From Neospora caninum Liverpool (Eukaryota; Apicomplexa; Conoidasida; Eucoccidiorida; Sarcocystidae): DNA of 64,000 bases. Positions 54,636 through 64,000 of this stretch are shown here, piece after piece; position 1 is the stretch's first letter; the number at the start of each line of letters is the position of its first letter. Position numbers and translations under genes: made by a program. The DNA lies in contig NC_018395.1 of the NCBI RefSeq assembly GCF_000208865.1, positions 341,920 through 405,919 on the forward strand, written 5' to 3'. The notes under the pieces were generated by a model. It made no database searches and was not told where the DNA came from. It was given only the letters and a program-made list of their open reading frames with translations.

Positions 54636-57600
54636 ATGTCGTTCCCACAGCAGGGCTATGGGCTTCCCAGGGACGCGAGTGGGGCTCCTGTGCCTCCGTC
54701 GTCTCCTGAAAACGCACATCTCGTGGCTGCGTCGCTCTCGCTCGGCAGGTCGGCGGGCCCTGAGGGTGCGTACAGCCACGCCGCAGGCCTCCCGCCGCCC
54801 TACCAAGCTTACGGCGCCGTTGGAGGAGCAGACGCCTCTTCTCTCTCTTCTCTCGCGGGTCTACCTCAGAGGCCCGGCGCCCTGCCCGGGCCGTCTTTCT
54901 CGGGACACTTTGCCTCTGGCGTCGCTCCGCAGGCGTTCGCGGCCCGTCCGTCTCCGTTCGCGACTTCTCTTCCTCGCCAGACGCTTCAACCCCACGGGCG
55001 CGTCTCCCTGCAAGGCCCCCAGAACGGCGCCGGTGTCGCCCCGGCCCCGGGGAAGGGCGCTTCCGTGCCGTTTCTTCCGTTCGCGACCAACGTGCCTTCC
55101 GCCTCCGGTTTCGGGCCCGGAGCCTTTTCGGCGGGGCGCGTCCCGGGGCCCGTCGCCCAGCAGGGATACGTCCCCACCACGGGCCTCCTGACCGCGACCC
55201 CGCAGCAGAGCCGCAGCCTCGCCTCAGCCGCAGCTGCTGCCGTCGCCGCGACCGCTGCTCTCGCTGCGCAAGCCGCCGAGGCGTCTGCCGAGACGAGTCT
55301 GCCTGGAGTCCTCGCCGCGCACGGACCCGCAGGCGGCGCCTCGGGCGCCGTATTTCTCGCTGTGGGGAAGGGTGCGGGAAGCAGGACGTCGTCCAAGGGC
55401 GGCGGGAAGAGCAGTCAGGCGAGTTCAGTCGTGGAGGCCGGGCCATCGTCGGGGGGCGGCTCGCGAGGAGACAGAGAGGAGCTCGGCACGGGGTCTGTGG
55501 GGCCGGGGGGTGCCCCGCGGCGCCCGCGTTCAGGCGCTGCGGGCGCGGGCCTCGGAGGGTCGGATCTCCAGGGCGGGGCTCTGTCGGGCGCACAGAAGGG
55601 GAAGACGGGCGCGCATGGCGACGGCGGGCCCGCAGGAGGCGAAAGGGATGAAGGCTTACGGGAAACGAGTCGGAAGCCTCTAGCCCAAAGTGGAGGGCGA
55701 CGCGACGCGGGCCGGCTGGGAACAGGCGCGGCTGCGTCGACTGGAAACGGGGAAGTCGGCGACGACGTGATGACGGCAGTCGCCGTGGAGAACGAGAGTC
55801 TTAAGTGGTCGCTTTTCATCAGCAACGCCCTGAAGTGGGCTGCCGACCCCGAGCTCGACTACGACGAGGAAGACGGCGGTTGGGGCTCCACTGTAGCGGC
55901 GGGGCGGACTCCCGGAGGCGCTTCCGGGGATGTGTCTCGCCCTTTGGCGGTGGCCGGGGAAGCGCCGGCAGCGGCGTTTGGGGGAACGGACGCCGCAGGC
56001 TCCCCTGGGAGCGGAGATCGACCGTTTTCGTCGCACTTGTCCTCTCAGCCTGCCTCTCACAGCACAGGCCCCACGAAGCCGGACGGGTCCCGTTGGGACG
56101 ACGAAGAAGAGGCAGAGCGTCAGAGACGGCGCGCGTGTCAGGTGCGCGAATGCATGCGGCGAAAGAAGCGGTTTCAGCGAGGCCACGAGCCTGTCGAGCC
56201 GCGCACGGCCCCGTCAGCTCCATCTGGCGAGGAGACATCCGGAGACGCCGGCGCTACCGCGGGCCTGCTGAGCCTTGTGGCGGACTCCGATGGCGAGCGT
56301 CGGAGCGAAGGAGCCCCGAGAGGAGGGGTTCCCTCGCCAGGCCCAGGAGGGGGAGACACCGGCGGGGACGGCTTTGGGCGTTCCGCGGCGGGCGCTGCCG
56401 CGTCGCAAGCGTGGGAGCCGGGGACGGAGAAAAAAGGAGAGGAGGGAGACTGCCAGGGAGGCCGGGAGACGGGAGGCGAGGGATATTTGGGCGACTTGGG
56501 AGCAGACGAAGAAGAGGACGAAGACGCAGGCCTTCTTCTCGTGCTGGGCGTCTGCTGCAACAACTTTGTGGAGGAAGTCGTGGCATCAGCTGCGTCCTAT
56601 GCGATGACTTGGCGCGGCGGCTCTTCACTGTCTCTCCCGCCTTCTGTCTCGTCTCCTGTCTCTGATGCCAAGGAGGCAGGTCCGCTCTATCCGTTCTCCC
56701 GGTCGGCCGTGCCGTCCTCACTCAGCGCCTCTGTCCAGGGTCTGTCGCCGCCCAGCGCGGGCTCCGCCGTTCCTCAGTCTCCCTCGGGGCCCGGACGGGC
56801 GCCGGGAGGCATCCCTGGAGCCCCAGCGGGGAGCCTGCGTCGGGCGAGTCTCTCGAGCGCCGCGGCCGCGGCCGCGCTCGAGGGCGGAGGAACAGGCCGC
56901 GTGATTGAGGTCACCGCGCAGCACGTCGAGTTTGCTCTCGACCGGCTGTGGGGCGAGCAGCCTGTCCAGGGGCTTCTTCAAGGCATTCGCGAAAGAAAGA
57001 GAACGAATCGAACGCTGCGGCTTCGCCGCGAAGAGGCCTGCCTCGCGCTTGTCTCCAAGCGTGAGTCCGGAGCGCCGAGCGGGGCGCGAGGGGCTGAGGC
57101 AGCGAAGCCCAGCAAGACGAAGGACGAGGACGACGCCGAAGACGAAGATCTTCTGGCCGAGGAACTCTTTTTTGGCGGGTGTTTTGAGGAGGAAAGCGAG
57201 GTCGAGCACGGAAACGCCGAGAAAGAAGAGGCCGTGGACAGCCGGCGGGACGATGTGGGGAAAGACGCGAGCGAAGACGCCCCGGCGAAAGCGCACCGTC
57301 TCGCTCCAGCTCTCGTCTTTTACAAGGACGCTCTGGAGAACACTGCGGCGTGGGACGACATCGAGCGCTCAGTAGCCGACGCTTCTGTGCAGCCAGCTTT
57401 CCACGAGAATCTGGCTACGGCGGAGTATCTCCTCACGCAGCGGTATCTGTGGAGCGAACTGGAGAAACTCAAAGAGTTCGCGGCCCCAGGTGTCGACGCG
57501 GGCGACGCAGACCCGAGTCTCCTGTCCCTGGGGCCCGCGGAGACAGCAGGCCAGGGACTGTCCGCCGAGGCTTCGAGGTCGCGTGTGGTGGAAGACGGCG

Positions 57601-58412
57601 TCGAGAGCCTACTGGAAGAAGCACAGATCCTGGCGAAACGGAATCGAGAGAAAGTTGCAAAGGCGGCGCTAGAAGAGACGACGCTCGACGCGGAAGGGCG
57701 CCTCAGTGGGGCCCAAGACGGTCTCTATCGCGCGTTCGACTTCGCTGCGGCCGCTGTCTCGCCGGCATCTGAATCGTTTGCTTCTGCAGGCGAGGAGCCC
57801 GGCCTGGAGGCGACCGTCCCCTCCGGAGGCTTCGCGGTGGACGCAGAGATGGAAGGCGAAGCCGAAGGATTTGCGACAGATACCTGTTTCGATCTGGGAG
57901 CAGGCGGCGAACAAGACGAGGCGCGGCGGGTGTCGTTCGTCGAGGAGCAGACGTTCAAGACGCGAGGAGACAGCCCCGAGGGACGGAGACCCGGGCAAGA
58001 AGAGCCGGGGACTGGACTCGGCGTCGATGCGTGTGGAGAGAAGTTGGGGGCGGGGACCGAAGGCCCCGAAGAAGGCTCCGACGGGGCCCTCGACCAAGCT
58101 CTCGAGGACGAGTTGGAAGAGAGTCTTCTGCTGGGCATGGACGACGATGCGCAGCCACCCGAGGCAGTCTCCGTTTCACGAGAGGGACAGCGCGAAAACG
58201 GTCTCTTCCCTCCACCTCCCGACTTCACCACCCACTCGGGCCCAGTCGCGGCGGGGCCTGGCGAAGTGGGGACGGCAGCCGAGAGCTCCCAGTCCTGGGG
58301 AAGCGAAGAAGGCGCTGCCGCCGACCCCCCTGAGCCAGGTGCTCTGCCTGACGCGGGAGAGGAAGATGTGGATTTGGAAGAGGAATTGTTCGGCGGGTTA
58401 GAAGAAGCGTAG
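54636..58412 (+). CDS. Large acidic protein with a split TAF12-like histone fold
   Basis: Single exon from ATG at 54636 (MSFPQQGYGLPRDA) to TAG at 58410-58412, 1,258 residues. An N-terminal Ala/Gly/Pro-rich region is followed by a conserved-looking block ENESLKWSLFISNALKWAAD. At about residues 635-660 comes LLLVLGVCCNNFVEEVVASA then SYAMTW, and at about 759-785 VIEVTAQHVEFALDRLWGEQ. These two pieces match the pattern of the TAF12 histone fold (a FxxSVxxxAxxLA helix followed by LEVxDVQLHLERxW), separated here by about 100 residues of Ser/Pro/Gly-rich insertion. TAF12 pairs with TAF4 in TFIID. Downstream are helical stretches (FYKDALENTAAWDDIERSVA; EYLLTQRYLWSELEKLKEFA) and an acidic end EEDVDLEEELFGGLEEA. 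The histone-fold call is by pattern only and could be another HFD family. Confidence 0.55.
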   Translation: MSFPQQGYGLPRDASGAPVPPSSPENAHLVAASLSLGRSAGPEGAYSHAAGLPPPYQAYGAVGGADASSLSSLAGLPQRPGALPGPSFSGHFASGVAPQAFAARPSPFATSLPRQTLQPHGRVSLQGPQNGAGVAPAPGKGASVPFLPFATNVPSASGFGPGAFSAGRVPGPVAQQGYVPTTGLLTATPQQSRSLASAAAAAVAATAALAAQAAEASAETSLPGVLAAHGPAGGASGAVFLAVGKGAGSRTSSKGGGKSSQASSVVEAGPSSGGGSRGDREELGTGSVGPGGAPRRPRSGAAGAGLGGSDLQGGALSGAQKGKTGAHGDGGPAGGERDEGLRETSRKPLAQSGGRRDAGRLGTGAAASTGNGEVGDDVMTAVAVENESLKWSLFISNALKWAADPELDYDEEDGGWGSTVAAGRTPGGASGDVSRPLAVAGEAPAAAFGGTDAAGSPGSGDRPFSSHLSSQPASHSTGPTKPDGSRWDDEEEAERQRRRACQVRECMRRKKRFQRGHEPVEPRTAPSAPSGEETSGDAGATAGLLSLVADSDGERRSEGAPRGGVPSPGPGGGDTGGDGFGRSAAGAAASQAWEPGTEKKGEEGDCQGGRETGGEGYLGDLGADEEEDEDAGLLLVLGVCCNNFVEEVVASAASYAMTWRGGSSLSLPPSVSSPVSDAKEAGPLYPFSRSAVPSSLSASVQGLSPPSAGSAVPQSPSGPGRAPGGIPGAPAGSLRRASLSSAAAAAALEGGGTGRVIEVTAQHVEFALDRLWGEQPVQGLLQGIRERKRTNRTLRLRREEACLALVSKRESGAPSGARGAEAAKPSKTKDEDDAEDEDLLAEELFFGGCFEEESEVEHGNAEKEEAVDSRRDDVGKDASEDAPAKAHRLAPALVFYKDALENTAAWDDIERSVADASVQPAFHENLATAEYLLTQRYLWSELEKLKEFAAPGVDAGDADPSLLSLGPAETAGQGLSAEASRSRVVEDGVESLLEEAQILAKRNREKVAKAALEETTLDAEGRLSGAQDGLYRAFDFAAAAVSPASESFASAGEEPGLEATVPSGGFAVDAEMEGEAEGFATDTCFDLGAGGEQDEARRVSFVEEQTFKTRGDSPEGRRPGQEEPGTGLGVDACGEKLGAGTEGPEEGSDGALDQALEDELEESLLLGMDDDAQPPEAVSVSREGQRENGLFPPPPDFTTHSGPVAAGPGEVGTAAESSQSWGSEEGAAADPPEPGALPDAGEEDVDLEEELFGGLEEA

Positions 58413-59401
58413 ACTGCAGAAGCGAGCGCGCGAAGACAGCGTCGGAGAGAGTAGGACCACAGTGCCTTCTCTTCACGGTCTTCGTTTTCTGCTCCCACAA
58501 CAGCCAGAAAGACCGGAGCGCTGCCGTCGCGGCAGTTTTTCTGGAGAAGCACGGGGAGACCACAATGGAGCGAATGACAGCACGAACAATCCAGAGAGGG
58601 GTTTGGAGAGGCGCGGAACGAGGCCTTGATCAACTGCGTTGCCCAATGCCTGTTTTATTGGCCGTGTTCCTTTCTGACTTCGTCTCCCACGCCACCGATC
58701 GGTGTTTCTTTTGCGTCTCCTTTTTGTTGGCCTCCCCCGGTTTCTCCCGTCAGCTCCACGTCTCTCCGCTCTGCTCTTGCGTTCGGCCCCGAGAAAGTCT
58801 TCTCTCCTGACGCCTGTGTTCTGTCTTTTTTTCCGTAGACTTCCTGTCTCTGTTTGTTTGTGTCTCTCTCTCTTGTTTCGTTTCTCTCTCCGCCACTTTG
58901 TCTATCTCTGCTGCGAAGTCTCGCTCTTCCCTTCTTGCTTCCTTGCGGTGCACCGTCTCCTCTTTTTCTCGTCCGTCATCTTCTTTTTCCCTCTCTGTCT
59001 TGTCACGTCTCTTGCACATGCGTCTTCTCCCTTCGCGTTTCGTCTGCTCCCGCGTTTCTTCATATCTTCGCTTTGCCCTCCTCTCTGCTCTGTCGCCCCT
59101 CGGTGGGTTGCGTGTCAACGCTCAAAATACCTTTTCGGCTGCCAAGGTAGGCATGCAGACGCGAAAGCCTCTACACGAGGAGCTCTCCGTTCTCGTTCTC
59201 GACAGATTTGCAAACGTTTTGTTTCCGTAGAGGTGAAGCGGGCTCCGGACAGCTTTAGACCCCCGAGAAAGTGTGCCTCCCCCTAGACATGTGGCCGCCA
59301 TCCAGAGAGTCCGAAAGTCTCGGCGAGAGCGCAGGCCGCTTGCGTGAGAGAGAAAAACACCCCGAGTCGTGACAGAAAGACGCATGCATGCAGGCGGAGG
59401 T

Positions 59402-59413
59402 GTGTGTACGTAC
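59402..59413. promoter_or_regulatory. Palindromic motif GTGTACGTACAC
   Basis: Perfect copy of the dispersed palindrome, just after a CATGCATGCA run. Confidence 0.3.
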
Positions 59414-60266
59414 ACCGTATATGGTTAAGTAGCCAGGAGGGGTCCCCCCAATTCGCCTTCGGCGGCGGGCTGCATCAGAGGCTCTGCGTGTTTCAGGCTC
59501 TTGACCAAGTGGGAGGCTGCTGACGGGAAACCCGGAAGCGGTTCCTTCCGGGGTGAAGGATTTCGTTCTGCTCCACTCGAGAGATCGCACACAACAGGTG
59601 CACCGTCACATGCAGTGGAAACGCACAGGCGCTCTCACAGCCCGAGTGGTCGATCGTGGGCCAAGCAGAAATCCGAGAACGTTTTCTAGTGGCGGGCACG
59701 TCTCTTGGAATCAGGAGAACTCAACGGAAACCTCACCGCCTCTTTAGAATGGAAGAACTCAGGTTGCTCAGAAAGAAAGACAATCACGGCTGCGGCGCAG
59801 GGAAGCAACCGCCACAAAGTAGCAAGCAGACGAGGCCCCGAGCCTGTCTCTTAAAACCCCTATTCGGATTGTGAAGGAAAAGTCTCTCTGACACAGGTCG
59901 ACGAGAAGCAACATCCTTTAGAAAGTGTTTGGAAGCCTTGACGTGTGTGACAGCCTTCGGTGGGCACCTCCTACGCCCGCGATCGCGTTGTCAAATACGC
60001 CTCTAGAAGGGGAGTCTAAACAAAGTGCGAAAGGTGCGGAACTGCTTGCCACCGTCGCACTGAGAGTCGAGAAACCTAGCGATAGAGGAGCGTTGTTAAC
60101 CGCGATCGCGCGTTTCAACAAGATGCTTTGCTGACGTTCACCACTGCCCCGTTGGGCGGATCCTGCTTCATCTGCGACACACCCCACGTCGTCTGTTCCC
60201 ACAGCCGCTCGTACCGACGGAGAGAGGGTTACGAAACCGCTCCGCCCTTTTTCTGCGACCTTTTCT

Positions 60267-60280
60267 GGTGTATGTACACC
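60267..60280. promoter_or_regulatory. Palindromic motif GGTGTATGTACACC
   Basis: Near-palindromic 14-base copy of the dispersed motif. Confidence 0.3.
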
Positions 60281-61531
60281 TTTCAGAAGCGTCAGACCAG
60301 TGCATCCTGGTGCGGTGTGTTGCCTGAGGCAAAGCTCCAGTTCTCCACCTCTCGCTTTGTGACTTGGGGGGCGTCAAGGGTTCTCGCAGTTCAACGGAGG
60401 ATCTCAAAACAGAGTGTGGCATCTGACAGGTCCAGGAGATCTGTGAGGTGTGCACAAAAACACGAGTCCTGTGTCCCCTCTGTGATAGGCTTCGCGTTTT
60501 GTTATCTCTGATTGGAAGTATGTTTCCCTCTGTTTTTACTTTGGCATGCTCTCTCTGGTCATCGGCCACTGAACGCACTTCCCGCGTTGTTCCTTCTGCC
60601 AGCTTCTCTGCCTAACGTCCTTGCCTTGCCTTTCTCTCACTCTCCATCGTCTGCTCTTGGTCGTCTTCCTGGCCCCCTCGCGTTCCTCTTCTTCCTTTCC
60701 ATGTTTTCCTTCTCTCCCTCTGTTTCTGCTTCTTCCTCTTTTCTTCTTTGTCTTCTTCCTGTCTGTCTCCTTTCCCCTCTTCCTTATTTCTCTTCTGCTC
60801 ATCCGTCTTAGTTCTCCTCTTTGCACCTCTTGACTCTTGGTCGAGATGCAGGAGAAAGAAGAGAGAGTGAAAAAGTGCCGGGACGATGCAGGTGCGACGC
60901 AGGTGACGACGCGAGCCGTTCCTGAAGCCTGTTGCTGCGCTGCGACGTGTCTCCTCGCCCCCCGGTGGCCCAGGGCCACAGGCCGGAGTCTCTCACGCGT
61001 GCGAGAAGCGCTTTCTCTTTTTACGGGAGGAGAGAGAGTCATGTTTGTTTTTTGCGTGTGTGGAAACACAAGCAATGGTGCGGGGGCAGCCTATCCTGTC
61101 TTCGGCGAGCGAAGCGACAACAGAGACAACACAAAGCGGGGTGGGAGAGAAGGAAAAAAGCGAGCAGGAACAAGAAGGGAAGAAAGAAAAAGGAGATAGG
61201 GAAAAAGGAATAAAGGCCTCGGCGAGCGTCCACCACGTGAGAAAGGACCTTTTTCTAGTTCTTTGTGTTGTTGCTCGACAGAAAGAAAACAGAGGGTAGT
61301 TGTGCAACCTTTCATGACCCGGAAAGAAGCGCGGACAGCTGGAGACGGACTGTCGTGCACGGTTTCTCTTGCCCCAGGAGGGAAAACCTTGATTTTGCGT
61401 CGCTCTGAACAAGGTTGCCATAGCAAAATCTTTTCGAGTTTTCGCATTCAACGACCTCTCTTGTTCCACACGTTTCGGCTCTGGGAGCTGACAGAGGAAA
61501 GGCGGAGAGACGACGCCCGTGTCTCTCGCCG

Positions 61532-61545
61532 GGTGTATATACACC
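61532..61545. promoter_or_regulatory. Palindromic motif GGTGTATATACACC
   Basis: Perfectly palindromic variant with a TATA centre. Confidence 0.3.
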
Positions 61546-62245
61546 CTACCGTGGCTCTTCCTAGCTGTCTCCCTCGCCTCCCAAACGCTGTGCTTGCGCC
61601 TTTCTCTCCTCTTCAGTCCTTTGTTTTGTTCGTTTCTTTGTTTGTCTTTATAAAAAGGTCTGTCTTGCGTCCCTTCTCGACGCATTTCTTGTCTTGTTTT
61701 TGTTTTGTTCGTGTCGTTGCCGCTCCCAGTTAGCCTGCTCTTTCGCTGTCTCTCGCGCTGCTGTCCTGTATGGTGTGGCTGTACGGCACTAAACGTCCCT
61801 CGCGATTGACCGTCCGTTTGGAGAAGCCGAAAAAAGTGAGTCACAGAAAAAGTCTGAAACTCTGGACCTTGTCGACAGGAAGGAAAGGAAACCCCGCCCT
61901 TCGTCGTAAGCGCCTAGCGCATCTTGTGTGTGTTGCAACACAGGTAAACCTGTGGTTACGTGTGGCTTGCTTCCTCGCGTCTACCTCTTTGGTACAGAGG
62001 CGTTTTCTCTCCTTTCCTGACTCGAATGCTTTTGTGTCTTCTCTGCAAACACAAGTTCTGCCCCCCATGTTAGAACATTCTTCTCTTCCGCTCTTTTTCC
62101 CCTTCGTGTCGTCGTTGCTTCGTTATCGTAGTCCCTATCTGAGACCCTGCTGGACTGCTTAAGACAGCTGAAAGTGTTGGATTTCAATATCCTACTGCAT
62201 TAAGGTTATTCCACATCGGTTATGTTCCAGGCGTAATATATGGAC

Positions 62246-62316
62246 AACCGGTTCGTAACACCACTTCATATCGTACCTGAATGGTATTTTCTAGCATATT
62301 ATGCGGTGTTAAAAGT
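62246..62316 (+). pseudogene. Nuclear copy of a mitochondrial cytochrome b (cob) fragment
   Basis: The plus-strand frame reads VTPLHIVPEWYFLAYYAVLK, which is the conserved PEWYFL region of apicomplexan cytochrome b. The DNA is AT-rich in contrast to its surroundings and the similarity stops abruptly where the T/C-rich flank begins. The AT-rich DNA immediately upstream (about 62165-62245) is probably also mitochondrial, joined out of cob order, but I cannot name it. The fragment has no start, no stop of its own and only about 24 codons, so it is a fossil insertion. Toxoplasma and relatives are known to carry many such scattered mitochondrial fragments. Confidence 0.85.
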
Positions 62317-62390
62317 AAGATCGTTGCTTCCTGTCTCCGCCTCCGTCTTCCTTGTCTATCTCTTCTTCTCTCTTTTGTTCCTTTCTTCAG

Positions 62391-63854
62391 TGAAGAAACG
62401 CCGGAGAGACGCGGCGGAGGACGTGGAAGCCCCGCTGGCTGAGGAGACAGTTCAGGCGTTCAAAGACGCATTCAATTCCGCCCTCCCCGATTTCCTTGTC
62501 GTCGCTCCTGGGAGGTGGGACTCCGTCCCCGCATTCCACTTTTTCTCCTCTCCCACCTCTCTTTCTCCCCCCTTCTCGCTTCTCTAGCTAAACACTCATC
62601 TTCCTCTTGCTCCTTACTGTATAGAGAGAGATTCATGGGGAAAAAGATAGAGACAGTATACGGATAGATAGGTAGACAAAGAGAGAGACCAAGGAAGAGA
62701 GATCAAGAGAGAGCTAGACAGATAGGAAGGTAGATCGATACATATAGCTACATCGATATCGATATGCATATATATATATATATATATATACATCTGGATC
62801 CCCAGCTATCGCTGTCCCTCTGTTTGTGTCTGAATTTGTCGATAAGTGATATATCTCTGCATAGGCAAGTGGAGTCAGAGAGAGGCATTCGTAGGTGGGA
62901 GAAAACCAACCGAGCTTGTTTCTTTTCAGAATCAACATCATCGGAGAACACTTGGACTACGAGGGGTACTCCGTTCTTCCCATGGCGATCGACAAGTTCA
63001 CGACTTGTGCTATTCGGTCGCTTCCTCCTCCCGCGTCTTGTTGCGATTCGTCTCCGGCGCGCTCTCTACCGCCTTCGCAAGAGGGAGCGGCGAGTCGAAA
63101 AGAGAGGAACAGTGGAGAGAGCGCCCCTGGATCTACTGACCCCCGGAAAAACGGAGACAGGACGCACCTCGCTTCAGTTGAACCAACCACTCCGGGGCTC
63201 TTCCCTTCCTCTTCTCCCTCGCCTTTCTCTTCTCCCTCGCCCTCCTCTTCTCCCTCCTCTTCTCCCCTCTCTTCTCCCCTCTCTTCTCCCTTTCTCGCCC
63301 TCCGTCACACGCACGGCGACCGCTTTGCTGGCTGCACTGTGGAGCTCGTGGAAGACCTGCCGTTGCAGCTGCGGCGTCTGACTAGAGGCGAGGCGTCGGG
63401 GCGAGGAAAGGAAGAAGAGCGAGGAAAGGAAGAAGAGCGAGGGGAGGGAGAAGAGCGAGGGGAGGGAGACGGAGCGAGAGAGAACGGCGCTGACGCTGGA
63501 GAGAAAGGGGAGTCTGCGGAGAAGGCCGAGGGCGGCGCGAGAGAGGAGATCCACTCCGCAGGGACAGAGACAAGGCGGGTCGGATCCGACGATGCGGCGG
63601 AGCAAACGGCAGGAAGCCGAAAGAACGACGGCTGGCTCAAATACCCTCTGGCGGCCATAGTGGGGGTGCTAGAATATCTGATAGGCGGCAAAGACCTCGA
63701 CGCAGTGGGAAGGCTCTTCGGCGTCGGACGCACAGAAGAAGGTCAGAAACACCAACTCAGGACGTGGAAAGCAGCCTGTGAAAAGGCCTTCCGTACCCCA
63801 GAGGGACGCTGCCTTCCTTGCCTTCAAATCCTCGTTGGAGGAAATCTACCCATG
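62391..63854 (+). CDS. Galactokinase-family (GHMP) sugar kinase, partial: two internal exons
   Basis: Phosphorylates galactose or N-acetylgalactosamine at C1 with ATP. Exon 62391-62514 follows a TTTCTTCAG acceptor and ends ALPDFLVVAPGR in phase 2. Exon 62930-63854 begins after TTTTCAG and completes GRINIIGEHLDYEGYSVLPM, the galactokinase signature (GRxNxIGEHxDY). It later reads WLKYPLAAIVGVLEYLIGG and LQILVGGNLPM before a GTAAAA donor, exactly where the family continues into the GLSSSSA phosphate loop, which must lie beyond the window. Between FTTCAI and KYPLAAIV there is about 230 residues of low-complexity insertion not present in usual kinases. The first exon(s) upstream are unresolved. 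Galactokinase against GalNAc kinase (GALK2 type) cannot be decided from these pieces. Confidence 0.85.
62767..62791. repeat. (TA)n microsatellite in the kinase intron
   Basis: Within the 62515-62929 intron, preceded by a GATA-rich stretch from about 62640. Confidence 0.85.
63190..63475. repeat. Two low-complexity coding repeats in the kinase insertion
   Basis: 63190-63300 is a CTTCTCCCTC-type repeat (Ser/Pro codons) and 63404-63475 a GAGGAAAGGAAGAAGAGC-type repeat (Glu/Arg/Gly codons). Both lie in the insertion between conserved kinase blocks. Confidence 0.75.
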
Positions 63855-64000
63855 GTAAAACGATTCCAAGCAAAAAAGTTGCAAGGGATGAACATCTTTC
63901 ATTCGCATTCATCAATATACACACACGTGTGTACGTCTCTATGTATGTATATGCAAAACTGGGTTTATATGCATGCCTTTCCTGTATCCACAAGGGTGTG
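63855..64000 (+). other. Start of the next kinase intron
   Basis: Begins with GTAAAA after the LPM codons and runs to the window end. It is AT-richer than the exon and holds no further coding sequence that I can support. Confidence 0.6.

Larger units (their letters stand above)
58413..62390. other. Intergenic region between the TAF12-like gene and the galactokinase gene, including the unresolved kinase 5' end
   Basis: 58600-59100 and 60540-60840 are T/C-rich on the plus strand. Palindromic motifs lie at 59402, 60267 and 61532. An ATG at 61770 followed after 22 codons by a GTGAGT donor, and a CACAG/GTAAAC donor at 61941, could belong to a kinase first exon, but neither has the phase needed by the 62391 exon in an open frame. 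The AT-rich cytochrome b island lies at its end. Confidence 0.4.

Noticed and set aside
1..64000. CRISPR arrays, operons, prokaryotic promoters, tRNA genes
   Set aside because: The DNA is eukaryotic. The tandem repeats lack unique spacers, and no cloverleaf with a GGTTCRANNCC arm was recognised by eye.

Overview
The window looks like nuclear DNA from a cyst-forming coccidian apicomplexan (Toxoplasma gondii, Neospora, Hammondia or a close relative). The evidence is a GC-rich genome, long low-complexity insertions inside conserved proteins, genes rich in introns of a few hundred bases, many (TA)n tracts, TGCATGC-type sites, and a piece of mitochondrial cytochrome b embedded in nuclear sequence. 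All gene models below were built by eye from open frames, splice-site phase and remembered family sequence. No search was run.

Layout. 516-1859 (+): the 3' exons of ribosomal protein S23 (uS12). 4126-4608 (-): a 160-residue four-helix membrane protein. 8575-14614 (-): ATG7, the E1-like enzyme of ATG8 conjugation, in seven phase-consistent exons including one GC-AG intron. 19117-21753 (-): an OTU cysteine protease resembling OTUD3. 25571-31549 (-): a very large, apparently disordered protein without a recognised domain. 36218-39186 (-): a small multi-exon protein with an RRM-like core, 5' end unresolved. 43848-52606 (-): a THO complex subunit 5 (THOC5) homologue in eleven exons with a long disordered N-terminus. 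54636-58412 (+): a large acidic protein with a TAF12-like histone fold split by an insertion. 62391-63854 (+, runs off the window): a galactokinase-family GHMP kinase.

The genes cover separate jobs: translation (RPS23), ATG8 lipidation (ATG7, tied in apicomplexans to apicoplast maintenance), ubiquitin removal (OTU), mRNA export (THOC5), transcription initiation (TAF12-like) and sugar phosphorylation (GALK). This is ordinary eukaryotic gene order with no operon logic. THOC5 and the TAF12-like gene are divergent around a 2-kb spacer that holds two minisatellites.

Between and inside the genes the notable structure is: (TA)n tracts concentrated in introns, especially those of THOC5; a dispersed near-perfect palindrome GTGTACRTACAC found in both coding and non-coding DNA; and AT-rich islands, one of which is certainly cytochrome b-like.
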